A stretch of DNA of 64,000 nt from Microbacterium sp. Root53 (lineage in GTDB: Bacteria > Actinomycetota > Actinomycetes > Actinomycetales > Microbacteriaceae): assembly GCF_001426925.1 (NCBI RefSeq), contig NZ_LMFR01000001.1:114946-178945 (forward strand), in the 5' to 3' direction. Shown here in pieces: positions 7,694 through 16,651 of this stretch; the first letter of the stretch is position 1; every line of letters begins with the position of its first letter. A model generated the notes under the pieces. It saw only the letters and a list, made by a program, of their open reading frames with translations. It was not told where the DNA came from and ran no database searches. A program made the position numbers and the translations under genes.

Positions 7694-7829
7694 ACTGACA
7701 ACTACGAAAACGAATGAAGCCCTGTCTAGACTCCTCGCGGTCGCGTCGTCAGTGCGCCGGTAGTCGTCGCGTTACAGGAGAGCTTCGTACTTGACCCGGT
7801 GATCTGATGCGACGTCGTAACTTCCGACG

Positions 7830-9590
7830 TCAAGGCAAAAGCCACCCGAGGAAGCTGGTTGGTCCAACCTCAGCAACGAGCATGGTGCCAATGGCGACGG
7901 CAAGTGATGCGACGGCGACCCACAGGGCACTCCGACCGAGTCTGAAGCTGTCAACGGAAGCTCCCAGAGAAGCAACGGTGGACAGGATGTCTCGAAGATC
8001 CCGGTCGGAGTCAACCAGTCTCGCAAAGTCCTTTTCCTGACGTGCACGGACCGAAGCATTGAACTCTGTTCGCGTTTCTTCGTCGCTGCCGGCCTTTCGG
8101 TTCGTTCGTCGAGATCCGCCGACTGGAGTGAAGAAGAACTTGGGGTCGCCGTCCCAAGACCAATCTCGCTCCCAGAAAGCCGTGACATCACGCCGCAAGG
8201 TCGTGAGGTCGAGACTCAAAGTAAGCAGACTTCGCCGAAGGCTACGGAGCGCTTTGGGCTTGAACTTGCCATGCTTATTCGCCGCCTCGTCTCGAATACG
8301 GGCTTGCTCACGAGCGCTGACCGAGAGGAGATCGGAGACTGCCAACATCACAAACAGGTTGTACATCCTATCCACGAGTCGATGGGCGATCGCACGATTT
8401 GGGTCGCTACCGTACCCCGCAAGGGCGTCATCGCCGAGTGCTTTCATTACAGCGTCTCGCTTGCCCCAGAGGCTCCATGTCGGTGCCTCGCCCATCGCCG
8501 GGTAGGAATCGGCGCGTGGCGGTAAGCCGAGTATGAGCTTTGGGAGATCATCAGCCAATAACTGATCCGGATAGAAGAGATCGAGTCCGAGGGCTCGCAT
8601 TGCGTCTCTGCGACGAAGGGACGTGTCTCGAGAGACGTTCGGGGGTTCCGCTCTCGTCGGATCGAAATTGTCCAACAAGAGCAGATCGAGCAGCGGGTGA
8701 GGTTCTCTGTGACGCCCGAAGAATCCTGGGAGGCAGTCCATCAACCATGTACGAGCTTCCTTGTGCAGAGCTACTCTCGCAGACTGCACCTTCCAAAACG
8801 TGCCCCAGCGGCGGTCGTAAGATATCGGCCTGCGCCCGCGCGCAAATCGCATGAATGGTTCGTGCTTGGTGTGCCATGCCACATCTACTGAGTTGGAAGC
8901 TGTATCGCTGAGATGGAACTCAGCGATCACCGCCGTCAGACCGTCGCCCACCTGGATTGCCCGTAGCTGTACGGTTTCAAACACGGACGGGAGATCGGTC
9001 CGAATGCCGTCGAGAGCAAACCATGTGGATCCCTTTCGGACTAGAGAAGCCATTCGCCACCAAGTTGTGCCGGTGCCCGATCGGGCGCGTGCGAGTGTTT
9101 CTTGGTTGCCCGCATCTGCACCTCCCAGCGGTCGTTGCTTGTCCCAGCCGTTTCGCGCAATTGATCGCTGAAGGGCGGGCAGGTCGGCTGGTGGGAAAAG
9201 TTCGACGGCCCAGATCCCAGCCACGTTCACGTGATCGTTGGTCGGAACGCGCACGCTGTGCATCCAGTTATCGAGTGGCCAGGTGAAGTTCCGATCGTGC
9301 TCATTGAAAGGGATTAGGTAGTTGATCCCTTTGTTCCACGTGCTCAGCAGCCTCGCCGGCTGAATCTTCCGCCGCCACCCTGAAGAGAGCCAGATAAGCG
9401 TCCTGTACGGCGGGTCGTACCAACGCCTTCCTTCTCCCAGGGACGGGACAAGGTCGTATGCCGCTTCGATGTCGTCGGATACAGTGACGTCGCTATCCGC
9501 GCGAGACTTGGCTGATTTCCGCCGAGGTTGACGGTACTTCTCTCGCGTGCCCCAGTCGCGACTCAACGGCGTCTTCGGCGCACTCGTCAT
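7830..9590 (-). CDS. Unrecognised 586-aa protein with C-terminal membrane anchor (island cargo)
   Basis: I do not recognise this family. The N-terminus is basic and probably disordered (REKYRQPRRKSAKSRADSD). The middle is Trp-rich and globular (LSTWNKGINYLIPFNEHDRN; FTWPLDNWMHSVRVPTNDHV). A Lys/Arg-rich helical segment follows (NKHGKFKPKALRSLRRSLLT), and the last 35 residues form one hydrophobic helix (SALWVAVASLAVAIGTMLVA) with a short tail. It is probably tail-anchored with a large cytoplasmic domain. It is transcribed away from the kinase-helicase gene across a 374-bp gap. Being inside the element, it may be an independent or accessory defence effector. No catalytic motif is evident. Confidence 0.75.
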   Translation of the reverse strand: MTSAPKTPLSRDWGTREKYRQPRRKSAKSRADSDVTVSDDIEAAYDLVPSLGEGRRWYDPPYRTLIWLSSGWRRKIQPARLLSTWNKGINYLIPFNEHDRNFTWPLDNWMHSVRVPTNDHVNVAGIWAVELFPPADLPALQRSIARNGWDKQRPLGGADAGNQETLARARSGTGTTWWRMASLVRKGSTWFALDGIRTDLPSVFETVQLRAIQVGDGLTAVIAEFHLSDTASNSVDVAWHTKHEPFMRFARGRRPISYDRRWGTFWKVQSARVALHKEARTWLMDCLPGFFGRHREPHPLLDLLLLDNFDPTRAEPPNVSRDTSLRRRDAMRALGLDLFYPDQLLADDLPKLILGLPPRADSYPAMGEAPTWSLWGKRDAVMKALGDDALAGYGSDPNRAIAHRLVDRMYNLFVMLAVSDLLSVSAREQARIRDEAANKHGKFKPKALRSLRRSLLTLSLDLTTLRRDVTAFWERDWSWDGDPKFFFTPVGGSRRTNRKAGSDEETRTEFNASVRARQEKDFARLVDSDRDLRDILSTVASLGASVDSFRLGRSALWVAVASLAVAIGTMLVAEVGPTSFLGWLLP

Positions 9591-9964
9591 CTGCGTGCCT
9601 TGCGGACGGGTCTGCCAGAACCGGCAATGTCGTCGTCAGTGAGCGGTACCACGATCGAACCGTACATCATCGCCCATCGAGTCGAGAGGCTCAGATAACG
9701 CTTCAAGGACCTGGTGCTGGTTGCGATTCGGGACGGAGTCGCTTTCAGGGGCCAGGTTGTGCTCGCCGCGGTGAGACTAGCGGCACCGATGCTTCATCAG
9801 TAATGAAGATATCGGCTCGCCCGCTCTTGCCGAGGTTTCCACTGGGCTGGGTTGGACGGTTCGTTGGCGGGCCCAGGCGACTCGATTACACAGGTTCGGT
9901 GGTCTGAGAGCCGGCGGCTTCGACTTTCGCGAGTACTGTCATACATCGGCGATAGCCTTTGGGA
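9591..9964. promoter_or_regulatory. Divergent promoter region inside the island
   Basis: 374 bases separate the divergent unknown gene and the kinase-helicase gene. I find no credible coding frame, tRNA or clear inverted repeat. It must hold both cargo promoters, but no convincing -35/-10 pair can be assigned by eye. Confidence 0.5.
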
Positions 9965-12900
9965 ATGGGTGGCGTGGAGAACGGTCCGATCGTCTTGGAC
10001 AACCGCTTTGTGCTTCCGCGTGACGAGCTGAACTCCGGAGGCCACGCGCGACTCTTCAAGGCGTATGACAACGAGACCGGGGCGCACGTAGCAGTAAAGC
10101 TGTTCGCGCCCGTTACCCATGTTGACCCGCGGACGTTGGAACTCTCGTGGAGCAACGAGCTCGACGTATACAGCCGGCTCGAGGCGCACCCCAATCTGTT
10201 GCAGGTGGTCGGGTTCGGCACTCCCTCTGATGGCGCGCCGTGGATTGCGTTCGAGTGGTGCGGCGAGGACCTCGGCGCTGTAGTGGCGCGCGAGGCTCCG
10301 AGCTGGGAACAGCTTCGACCCATTGCGTTGGAGATTCTCGCTGGGTTGAGTGTCTTGCACGCGAAAGGGTGGGTGCATCGAGACCTGAAGCCCGGCAACG
10401 TGCTGGTGGACGGTGAACAGGTGAAGCTGGCGGACTTCGGCACGATGCGATACCGGGAGGTGACGAGCTTCGGGAAGACGATGAGCCAACTTGGCACGCG
10501 CCCCTATTGTCCTCCGGAGTCGGGAACCGAGAACCCGCTTCCCGCGTACGACGTCTACTCGTTCGCTGTACTGGTGATCTGCTGCTTGTTGGGTGATTTC
10601 GAACTGACCGGCACCACCCCCGCCGCTGCGCTGGGCCGGGTGGCGGTGCCGGAACCCATCCGGCTGCTGCTGGCCAGATGCTTGAGCGACGAGGAGGAGC
10701 AACGGCCCGGGAGCGCCGGAGTGGTGCTCGCCGAGATCAAGCAGATCGCCAAGGGCGAAGCAGTCGCGCAGGATGTCCCGGAGATCGGGATCCACCTGCC
10801 CGTCAACGTGACCCAGATCTTCCGTGACGTCACCCTCGCCGAGACAGCCGGCTTCGAAGAGTTCCGTCGCGAGTTCGGGCCCGGGGTCTGTCTCGTCCGT
10901 GACCCGAAGTCGGTGGACAAGCAGGGCCTTCTGCTCGTCGGGCAGTCGCTGTTGGCCGCAGTCGCACCGCACGAGTCACGCGCCGGTTCAATCTTCGTGA
11001 AGCACGTGTGGCGGCCACCAGTCGCGCACCTCGAGCGTTTGCGCAAGCGCGGCGTCGGGGCAACGATCCGCTGGGTCGCGACGCCGATGCGCGCGCTGGA
11101 AGCAGATGCCGCGATCAGCGAACTCCTTCGAGTCCTCGCGGAACGCGAAGCAGCCCACCCTGAGCAGCACACCCGTGTGGAGGTCCACGACCGATGGGAA
11201 AGGGTCCTTGACGCGAAGTTCGCGATCGCGCGTGAGCGAGGCAAGGACGTCGCCTATTCTGCGCTGCGGGTTGAGGGCGCTCGGGTGTACTTGACCACTA
11301 CTGACCGCTCCGCGGACCCTCAACTGGGAGAGCTGCGGGTGATCCGCAGCACGACGGGACGGTTCGTGCGTGGCGAGGTAGAAGCGATCGAAGGCAACGC
11401 GGTCGTGTTCTACGTGAACGAGGGGAACCCGGACGACCTGCCACGCAAGGGCGTGCTGGCTGTCGACGCGGAACGCACGGTCTCGAAGCTGCGGCGGGAG
11501 CAGGACGCGGTCCGTCGCGTCTTCGAAGGGCGCGCAGTTCGAGCCGACCTCAAGGACATTCTGAGCAACCCTGCCGTGAACCCGCTCCCCACCGAATACC
11601 ACGTGGAGGAGTTCGTCCAAGACCACCTGGATGACGCCAAACGCAACGCTGTCGCGTCAGTGCTCGGCGCGCAGGGAATCAGCCTGGTGAAAGGGCCTCC
11701 GGGCACGGGGAAGACCACGCTCATCGCAGAACTCGTCGCGCAACAGCTGCGGATCAAGCCGGACGCGCAAATCCTGCTCGCGTCGCAGACGCACATCGCC
11801 CTGGATCACGCGCTCAGCAAGGTGGCGAAGGTGACCCCGACGGCCTCCGTGCTGCGGATCGGATCGCCGGACCAGCTCTCGGCGAGATCCGAAGCATGGA
11901 CCGTCCCGTCCCAGCTCGACGCTTGGCGGGCAGAAACCGAGGAAACCGTCACCGCATTCGTGCAGGAGCATCTCCAGTCCGCCGGCGTCCTCGACGTGCA
12001 GACTCGCAGCATCGCCACGCGGCTGCGAGCCCAGGTGGAGCGTCGCACTCACACAGAATCGGAGCTGGCCAAGACGGAAGCGGCACTCGGTGCGGCGCGC
12101 GAGGAACAGGAGATCACGCGGGCTGCCATCGAGAAGCTGTTCGCAGCGGTCAGCAAACTCGACACCAACCCGGCTGATACTGCAGACGTCATCGCCCGCG
12201 ACCTCGGCCGCCTCACCGACGCCGTCGAGCAACTGGGAGTGGACTTGGAGCAGCGGTCGCCCGCGATCCGGCAACTGGAGGGATTGCGTGAGCGCGTCGT
12301 TCAGCTCCGTGAGCGACTCACGGAGCTGCGGGAGGACACCCAGCGTGCTGTCACGGAGCTGCGGACGGTCAGCGATCTCGCGGATGCAGCGGATGAGGAA
12401 GACATGCTGCAACGGATCGACGAATCGATGTCGGCCGACGATGAACGAGTACAGGCCCTGCAGCTTGTCGCGGAAGAATGGTTGGAGCGATTCCGTCCGA
12501 CCGGCGAGTTTCGGGTTGCGCTACTGTTCCGTGCCTCGGTGGTGGCCTCTACGTGCGTCGCTCTGACCGGCTCGAAGGGCGCCGAGCGCGTGGAGTTCGA
12601 CCTGTGCATCATCGACGAAGCATCCAAGGCGACTCCTACGGAACTGATGGTCCCGATGGCGAACGCCAGGCAGTGGGTACTTGTAGGCGATGAGAAGCAG
12701 CTGCCGCCGTTCCTAGACTCGTCGCTGGTCGACGCAGACTTCCTCGCGGAACGCGAGCTGACGCGCGCTGAGGTCGACGAGCGACTGTTCACCGAACTGG
12801 GTGGCGGGCTCCCCGCACAATCAGTCGCGGTGCTCAGCCACCAGCACCGGATGCATCCCGCGATCGGCAAGGTGGTCAGCGACGTGTTCTATGGCGGCGA

Positions 12901-13453
12901 GTTGCGTTCGAGCGCGCGAGAGGTGTCGCCGCTGGTCCAGCGAGCTCTGGGCGATGCGGTGACCTGGCGGGACACCGGACGGAAAGAAAGCGAACGGCGC
13001 TCTGGGCTGAGCTACGAGAACCGGGCTGAGGCGCGCACCATAGCAGAGCTTGTGGGGAATATCGACAACTATGCGGTGCTGCTCGGTCTCGACGAGGTGG
13101 AGGTCGCGGTGATCGCTGGGTACGCGGCGCAGGTGCGCACGTTGCAGGAAGTGCTCAGTAGCACGAAATCGAAGCTCAAGGTGGTGCGGGTCAAGGCTGC
13201 GACCATCGATTCGTACCAGGGCCAAGAAGCGGACATCTGCATCGTTTCTTTGACGCGGAGCAATCGTCGCGGTGACGTCGGATTCCTCGGCTCTCCGGAA
13301 CGCTTGAACGTCGCAATCTCACGAGCACGCGACGGTCTGGTGATCGTCGGTAACCGGGCGATGGCGGACGGACCCGGTGATCGCCGGAGGTCTCGTAAGC
13401 TCGCCGAGGTGGCGCGCGCGATCACTGCTGCGGGAGGTGGCAATGGACGTTGA
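9965..13453 (+). CDS. Ser/Thr protein kinase - SF1 (Upf1-like, COG1112-type) helicase fusion, Mokosh MkoA-like
   Basis: 1162 aa from the ATG at 9965 (a TTG at 9959 and GTG at 9974 are alternatives). Residues 10-265 are a Hanks-type kinase: VAVK lysine about 45, HRDLKPGN 138-145, DFG 157-159, and CPPE in place of APE; the Gly-rich loop is degenerate. The helicase half has Walker A GPPGTGKTT 577-585, DEAS 884-887, GDEKQLPP about 908, the motif V region TIDSYQGQEAD about 1080 and RLNVAISRAR about 1113. A long coiled-coil insertion (about 690-830) lies between Walker A and B. STK plus SF1 helicase in one protein, followed by a PLD-like gene, is the composition I recall for type I Mokosh anti-phage systems. 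Confidence 0.85.
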   Translation: MGGVENGPIVLDNRFVLPRDELNSGGHARLFKAYDNETGAHVAVKLFAPVTHVDPRTLELSWSNELDVYSRLEAHPNLLQVVGFGTPSDGAPWIAFEWCGEDLGAVVAREAPSWEQLRPIALEILAGLSVLHAKGWVHRDLKPGNVLVDGEQVKLADFGTMRYREVTSFGKTMSQLGTRPYCPPESGTENPLPAYDVYSFAVLVICCLLGDFELTGTTPAAALGRVAVPEPIRLLLARCLSDEEEQRPGSAGVVLAEIKQIAKGEAVAQDVPEIGIHLPVNVTQIFRDVTLAETAGFEEFRREFGPGVCLVRDPKSVDKQGLLLVGQSLLAAVAPHESRAGSIFVKHVWRPPVAHLERLRKRGVGATIRWVATPMRALEADAAISELLRVLAEREAAHPEQHTRVEVHDRWERVLDAKFAIARERGKDVAYSALRVEGARVYLTTTDRSADPQLGELRVIRSTTGRFVRGEVEAIEGNAVVFYVNEGNPDDLPRKGVLAVDAERTVSKLRREQDAVRRVFEGRAVRADLKDILSNPAVNPLPTEYHVEEFVQDHLDDAKRNAVASVLGAQGISLVKGPPGTGKTTLIAELVAQQLRIKPDAQILLASQTHIALDHALSKVAKVTPTASVLRIGSPDQLSARSEAWTVPSQLDAWRAETEETVTAFVQEHLQSAGVLDVQTRSIATRLRAQVERRTHTESELAKTEAALGAAREEQEITRAAIEKLFAAVSKLDTNPADTADVIARDLGRLTDAVEQLGVDLEQRSPAIRQLEGLRERVVQLRERLTELREDTQRAVTELRTVSDLADAADEEDMLQRIDESMSADDERVQALQLVAEEWLERFRPTGEFRVALLFRASVVASTCVALTGSKGAERVEFDLCIIDEASKATPTELMVPMANARQWVLVGDEKQLPPFLDSSLVDADFLAERELTRAEVDERLFTELGGGLPAQSVAVLSHQHRMHPAIGKVVSDVFYGGELRSSAREVSPLVQRALGDAVTWRDTGRKESERRSGLSYENRAEARTIAELVGNIDNYAVLLGLDEVEVAVIAGYAAQVRTLQEVLSSTKSKLKVVRVKAATIDSYQGQEADICIVSLTRSNRRGDVGFLGSPERLNVAISRARDGLVIVGNRAMADGPGDRRRSRKLAEVARAITAAGGGNGR

Positions 13454-14894
13454 GGGTCGCTTGGGCGCCAACCCGGATGTGCTACTCCGACGCGATGGGT
13501 TCCGGCTACTGTCCGCGCGGAGCGCGGCGATCCCGATCTGGCGGACCGTGGTGCGGTGCCGCGTTCTGAAGAGGAGCCCGGTATCGACGTTTACTGAGTT
13601 CGTGCTGCGCGCCATCAGCGTCGGTGTCGAACGCGCCGAAGACGTCGCCCGGTTTCTCAACGTGCCGGACCGGTTGGTCGACGCGATCATCGCCGACCTG
13701 CTGTTCGACCGATACTTGACGGTTAACGCAACCGCGGACGAGGCGGTTCTGCAACTAAGTCCGACCGGCAAGACGCTGGTGAGCACGCTGGTGCAGGAGC
13801 GTGTCATCGAACGGACGGTGGCATACCTGATCGATGGCCTGTCCGGTGAACCCGTGTCGGTGAAGCGCGACCTGGTGCTGACCGCCGATGATCTCGATGA
13901 CGACCCGCGACTGATCCTCAACCCAGACTCGGACATCGACATCGACTTGGGTCCTGACGACACCGCACGATTCCTCGGCGTCGACCCGGTGCGCTCGGAG
14001 CGAGAGAGCACGCTGCTGTCCGTGCTGGGGGTGGAATCGACGACCAAGCAGTACCTGGCCGCGACGGCCCTGTTGTTCGAATCTGAGACAGATCCGCAGG
14101 ACCGATACTTGCGAGTGTGCATTGACGGTCGCCAGGACGAGCGAATTGAGACCCTCGTGCGTGAGCACGGACTGCTGGATTCGATGCGGTTGACGCACCG
14201 CATCGACGAGGACCGGCGCCGTGTCGATCGGCTTCTGCCGGAAGAGGTCCTAGAAGCAAGGGCTCCGGATGCCCTCATCGAGGACGCACTCGAGGAGTTG
14301 CGACGCCTGACCTCCATCACCGCCGAGAACCGGAATGAGAACGCGCTCGACGCGCGGCGTTCAAAGATCCGCACCCAGTTGGCAACCGCGCCGGTGCGGC
14401 GCCTTTCCGTGATCGAAGCCGCGGAGGACTCGGAAGTTTCGCTGCTCGCCGCCGAGCAGGGCGTTCTGATCTCCGCGTCCAGACTGTGGCCGGCCCACCG
14501 CGCCGAGCACTTCGTCGCGGTGATCCGGCAGTTGCTGCGGGCCGGGTGCCCCATCACGCTAGAAACCCCGCCGCGTCAACAGCTGTCCAAGACAGACGTG
14601 GCCACGCTGGACCGACTGTCGGGGGAGTTCCCGGATGGCGGCATCGAGTTCAGCGATACCAAGCCTGCGCACGAAGCGAGTTTCATAGTGATCGACCAGA
14701 CATCGATGACCGTGTTTCCAGGAGGGCCGTTCGCTGAGTTGGCGACATTGTCCGACCGATTCGGCGACGATCGGCCCACGATCGTCCGTGGGGCAGAGCG
14801 AGTACAGGCAGTGATCGCGGCTGCTCACGCCGCAGCGCCGACGATGCGCGGACGTACTGCCGAACTATCGAGGGGAACTCCTCGGCTGAACTGA
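13443..14894 (+). CDS. Winged-helix and PLD-like domain protein, Mokosh MkoB-like partner
   Basis: 483 aa from an ATG with GGGAGGTGG upstream, overlapping the kinase-helicase gene by 11 nt, so translation is probably coupled. Residues about 45-110 look like a winged helix (VERAEDVARFLNVPDRLVDA). The C-terminal part has phospholipase D-like topology: a strand QGVLISASRLWP, the helix HFVAVIRQLLRAGCPITLET and the strand HEASFIVID. The HxK(4)D catalytic motif is not preserved: no Lys follows the His, and spacing to Asp is one residue off. It may therefore be a catalytically inactive or highly diverged PLD subunit. The MkoB assignment rests mainly on gene context. Confidence 0.65.
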   Translation: MDVEGRLGANPDVLLRRDGFRLLSARSAAIPIWRTVVRCRVLKRSPVSTFTEFVLRAISVGVERAEDVARFLNVPDRLVDAIIADLLFDRYLTVNATADEAVLQLSPTGKTLVSTLVQERVIERTVAYLIDGLSGEPVSVKRDLVLTADDLDDDPRLILNPDSDIDIDLGPDDTARFLGVDPVRSERESTLLSVLGVESTTKQYLAATALLFESETDPQDRYLRVCIDGRQDERIETLVREHGLLDSMRLTHRIDEDRRRVDRLLPEEVLEARAPDALIEDALEELRRLTSITAENRNENALDARRSKIRTQLATAPVRRLSVIEAAEDSEVSLLAAEQGVLISASRLWPAHRAEHFVAVIRQLLRAGCPITLETPPRQQLSKTDVATLDRLSGEFPDGGIEFSDTKPAHEASFIVIDQTSMTVFPGGPFAELATLSDRFGDDRPTIVRGAERVQAVIAAAHAAAPTMRGRTAELSRGTPRLN

Positions 14895-15242
14895 ACGCGG
14901 ATCGATGCGGTCGACGCGTGTCAACCGTGAAGTACCTTCGTCGAGTCGACGTCTGCAACGCGGAGAGCGGCAGGCCGGTCTTGGTCGGCGCCCAACCAAG
15001 AAGACGGCCCGGGACGCCACCCGTTGACCCGAACAGAAGAGCTCAAACCTGTCCTAATCCACGGAGGGATTCTTTTGGCCGGCTCAACCGAGGGCTCGTT
15101 CATAGGCATCCGTGTAGCTGCGGGCGAGGGAAGTATCCCGATCACCGAGCGAACGTTCAAGCCACTCTCGCTGCAGGCAGAGCGCCTCTGCGTGGAGAGC
15201 GTGAGGCGACCGTTCGAAGCGCGGAACCTTGGGCTTAGGAAT
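14895..15242. other. Non-coding right arm of the island
   Basis: No supported gene. The only frames are a short TTG-initiated 80-codon frame (15024-15266) without ribosome site or recognisable product, and an opposing frame of similar quality. No transposase remnant is visible in either strand. Confidence 0.55.
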
Positions 15243-15339
15243 CCGCCATCTCGCGTGGAATCCTGATCACGCAACCGACTGCCAAATGTCGTGGATTACG
15301 TGGTGTCCACCGCCATCTCGACGGGCAACCTACAGTAGG
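15243..15339 (-). repeat. Right end of mobile island with subterminal repeats and GTAGG duplication
   Basis: AACCTACA (15327-15334) is the inverted copy of the left terminus, followed directly by GTAGG (15335-15339). Internally there is ACTGCCAAAT (15278-15287), the inverted counterpart of the left-end TTGGCAGT sites, and two direct CCGCCATCTCG repeats (15243-15253 and 15310-15320). The next base after GTAGG plus G is the CTA of the metY stop codon. Confidence 0.8.
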
Positions 15340-15340
15340 G

Positions 15341-16651
15341 CTACCCGACGGCGTCGAGCGCCCGGCGCAGGTCGCGGATGATGTCGCCGGCCTTCTCGAG
15401 GCCGATCGAGAGGCGAACGAGGCCGGGCGTGATGCCGAGGTCGAGACGCTCGGCCTCGGTGAGCTTCGCGTGGATGGTGCTGCCCGTGTGGATCGCGAGG
15501 CTGCGGACGTCGCCGATGTGGGTCATCTGGCTGACGAGCGTGAGGCTGTCGAGGAACGTGCGGGCCGCGTCGCGGCCGCCCGCCAGATCGATCGACACGA
15601 TGGATCCGGCGCCGTCCGGCAGGTACTTCTGGGCGAGGGCGTGGTGCGGGCTGTCGGGGAGCCCCGGGTAGTGCACGGCGGCGACCGCCGGGTGGCCCTC
15701 CAGGGCCTCGGCGACCAGCTGCGCGTTGTGCACGTGGCGCTCCATGCGCAGCGAGAGCGTCTCGATGCCGTGCAGGAGCAGGAAGGTGCTGGTCGGCGGA
15801 ACGGTCGGGCCGTACTCGAGGACGATCACCGAGCGCAGGTAGGCGCCGTAGGCCCCGGCGCCGAAGCGCTCCACGAACGACCGCTCCCCGTACGAGCCGC
15901 CCCGGGCGAGCTGCGGGAACCGGTCGGCGTGCGCCGCCCAGTCGAACCGGCCGCCGTCGACGACGGCGCCGCCGATGACGGATCCGTGGCCCGCGAGCCA
16001 CTTCGACGTCGAGTGGATCACGATGTGCGCGCCCCACTCGAACGGGCGGTTCAGGTACGGGGTCGCCACGGTGTTGTCGACGACGAGGGGAACGCCGGCG
16101 CGGTCGGCCACCTCGGCGAGCCTGGCGAGGTCGGTCACCTCGCCCAGCGGGTTCGGGATGGACTCGGTGTAGATCGCCTTGGTGTTGGGCCGCACCCGCG
16201 CGAGCCACTCGTCCACGGACGCGGTCGCCTCGACCGCCTCGAACTCGAGCCCCTGGCGGCGCAGCGCGCCGCGGAACATCTCGCGCGTGCCCTCGTACAG
16301 GTTCTTGGTGGTGAGGATGTGGTCGCCCGCCGACGCGAGGGCGAACAGGGCCGCGGCGATCGCCGCCTGGCCGCTCGCCACGAGGATCGCGTCGACCCCG
16401 CCCTCCAGGTCGGCGATCCGCCGGGCCGCGACGAGGTTGGTGGGGTTGTCGCTGCGCGAGTAGGCGCGGCGCGTGCTGCGCCCCGCGAACCGCTCGACGC
16501 CGTCGTCGAAGCTCTCGAACAGGTAGCCCGCCGTCTGGTAGACGGGCGTGATCCGGGCGAACGCCTCGGCGTCGATCAGCTCGCCAGCGTGGATCTGCCG
16601 GGTCTCGAACGCGTAGCCATCCTGCGCTCCGGTGGTCGTGGTGCCTGTCAT
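15341..16651 (-). CDS. metY: O-acetylhomoserine sulfhydrylase (PLP-dependent, Cys/Met metabolism family)
   Basis: 436 aa. Converts O-acetylhomoserine and sulfide to homocysteine. It shows the Cys/Met PLP-enzyme signatures: RAYSRSDNPTN near residue 62, ASGQAAIAAALFALASAGDH, and the PLP lysine K217 in HSTSKWLAGHGSVIGG. The start overlaps the stop of the upstream aminotransferase gene by 4 nt, so they are co-transcribed. Together with mesX-mesD it supplies homocysteine for methionine formation. Its 3' end is adjacent to the GTAGG copy of the mobile island. Confidence 0.95.
   Translation of the reverse strand: MTGTTTTGAQDGYAFETRQIHAGELIDAEAFARITPVYQTAGYLFESFDDGVERFAGRSTRRAYSRSDNPTNLVAARRIADLEGGVDAILVASGQAAIAAALFALASAGDHILTTKNLYEGTREMFRGALRRQGLEFEAVEATASVDEWLARVRPNTKAIYTESIPNPLGEVTDLARLAEVADRAGVPLVVDNTVATPYLNRPFEWGAHIVIHSTSKWLAGHGSVIGGAVVDGGRFDWAAHADRFPQLARGGSYGERSFVERFGAGAYGAYLRSVIVLEYGPTVPPTSTFLLLHGIETLSLRMERHVHNAQLVAEALEGHPAVAAVHYPGLPDSPHHALAQKYLPDGAGSIVSIDLAGGRDAARTFLDSLTLVSQMTHIGDVRSLAIHTGSTIHAKLTEAERLDLGITPGLVRLSIGLEKAGDIIRDLRRALDAVG

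Larger units (their letters stand above)
7637..15334. mobile_element. 7.7-kb transposase-less mobile defence island between dnaB and metY
   Basis: Bounded by perfect 8-bp inverted ends (TGTAGGTT at 7637, AACCTACA ending at 15334) and flanked by GTAGG on both sides (7632-7636 and 15335-15339). It carries three genes: a divergent 586-aa unknown protein, a kinase-helicase fusion, and a coupled wHTH/PLD-like protein. The DNA is visibly less GC-rich than the flanks. No transposase, integrase, tRNA or resolvase is present, so it would be non-autonomous and moved in trans, or immobilised. Removing it together with one GTAGG restores a continuous site where the dnaB and metY stop codons are 2 nt apart. 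Confidence 0.8.

Noticed and set aside
9797..10972. 391-codon minus-strand frame over the kinase gene
   Set aside because: It lies entirely antisense to a protein with clear kinase motifs and shows no domain of its own.
15024..15266. Small 80-codon gene at the right end of the island
   Set aside because: TTG start without a ribosome site, no recognisable domain, and an equally long frame on the other strand.
7637..15334. Prophage or integrative conjugative element
   Set aside because: No integrase, tRNA attachment site, phage structural or conjugation genes; the ends and 5-bp duplication point to DDE-type transposition.
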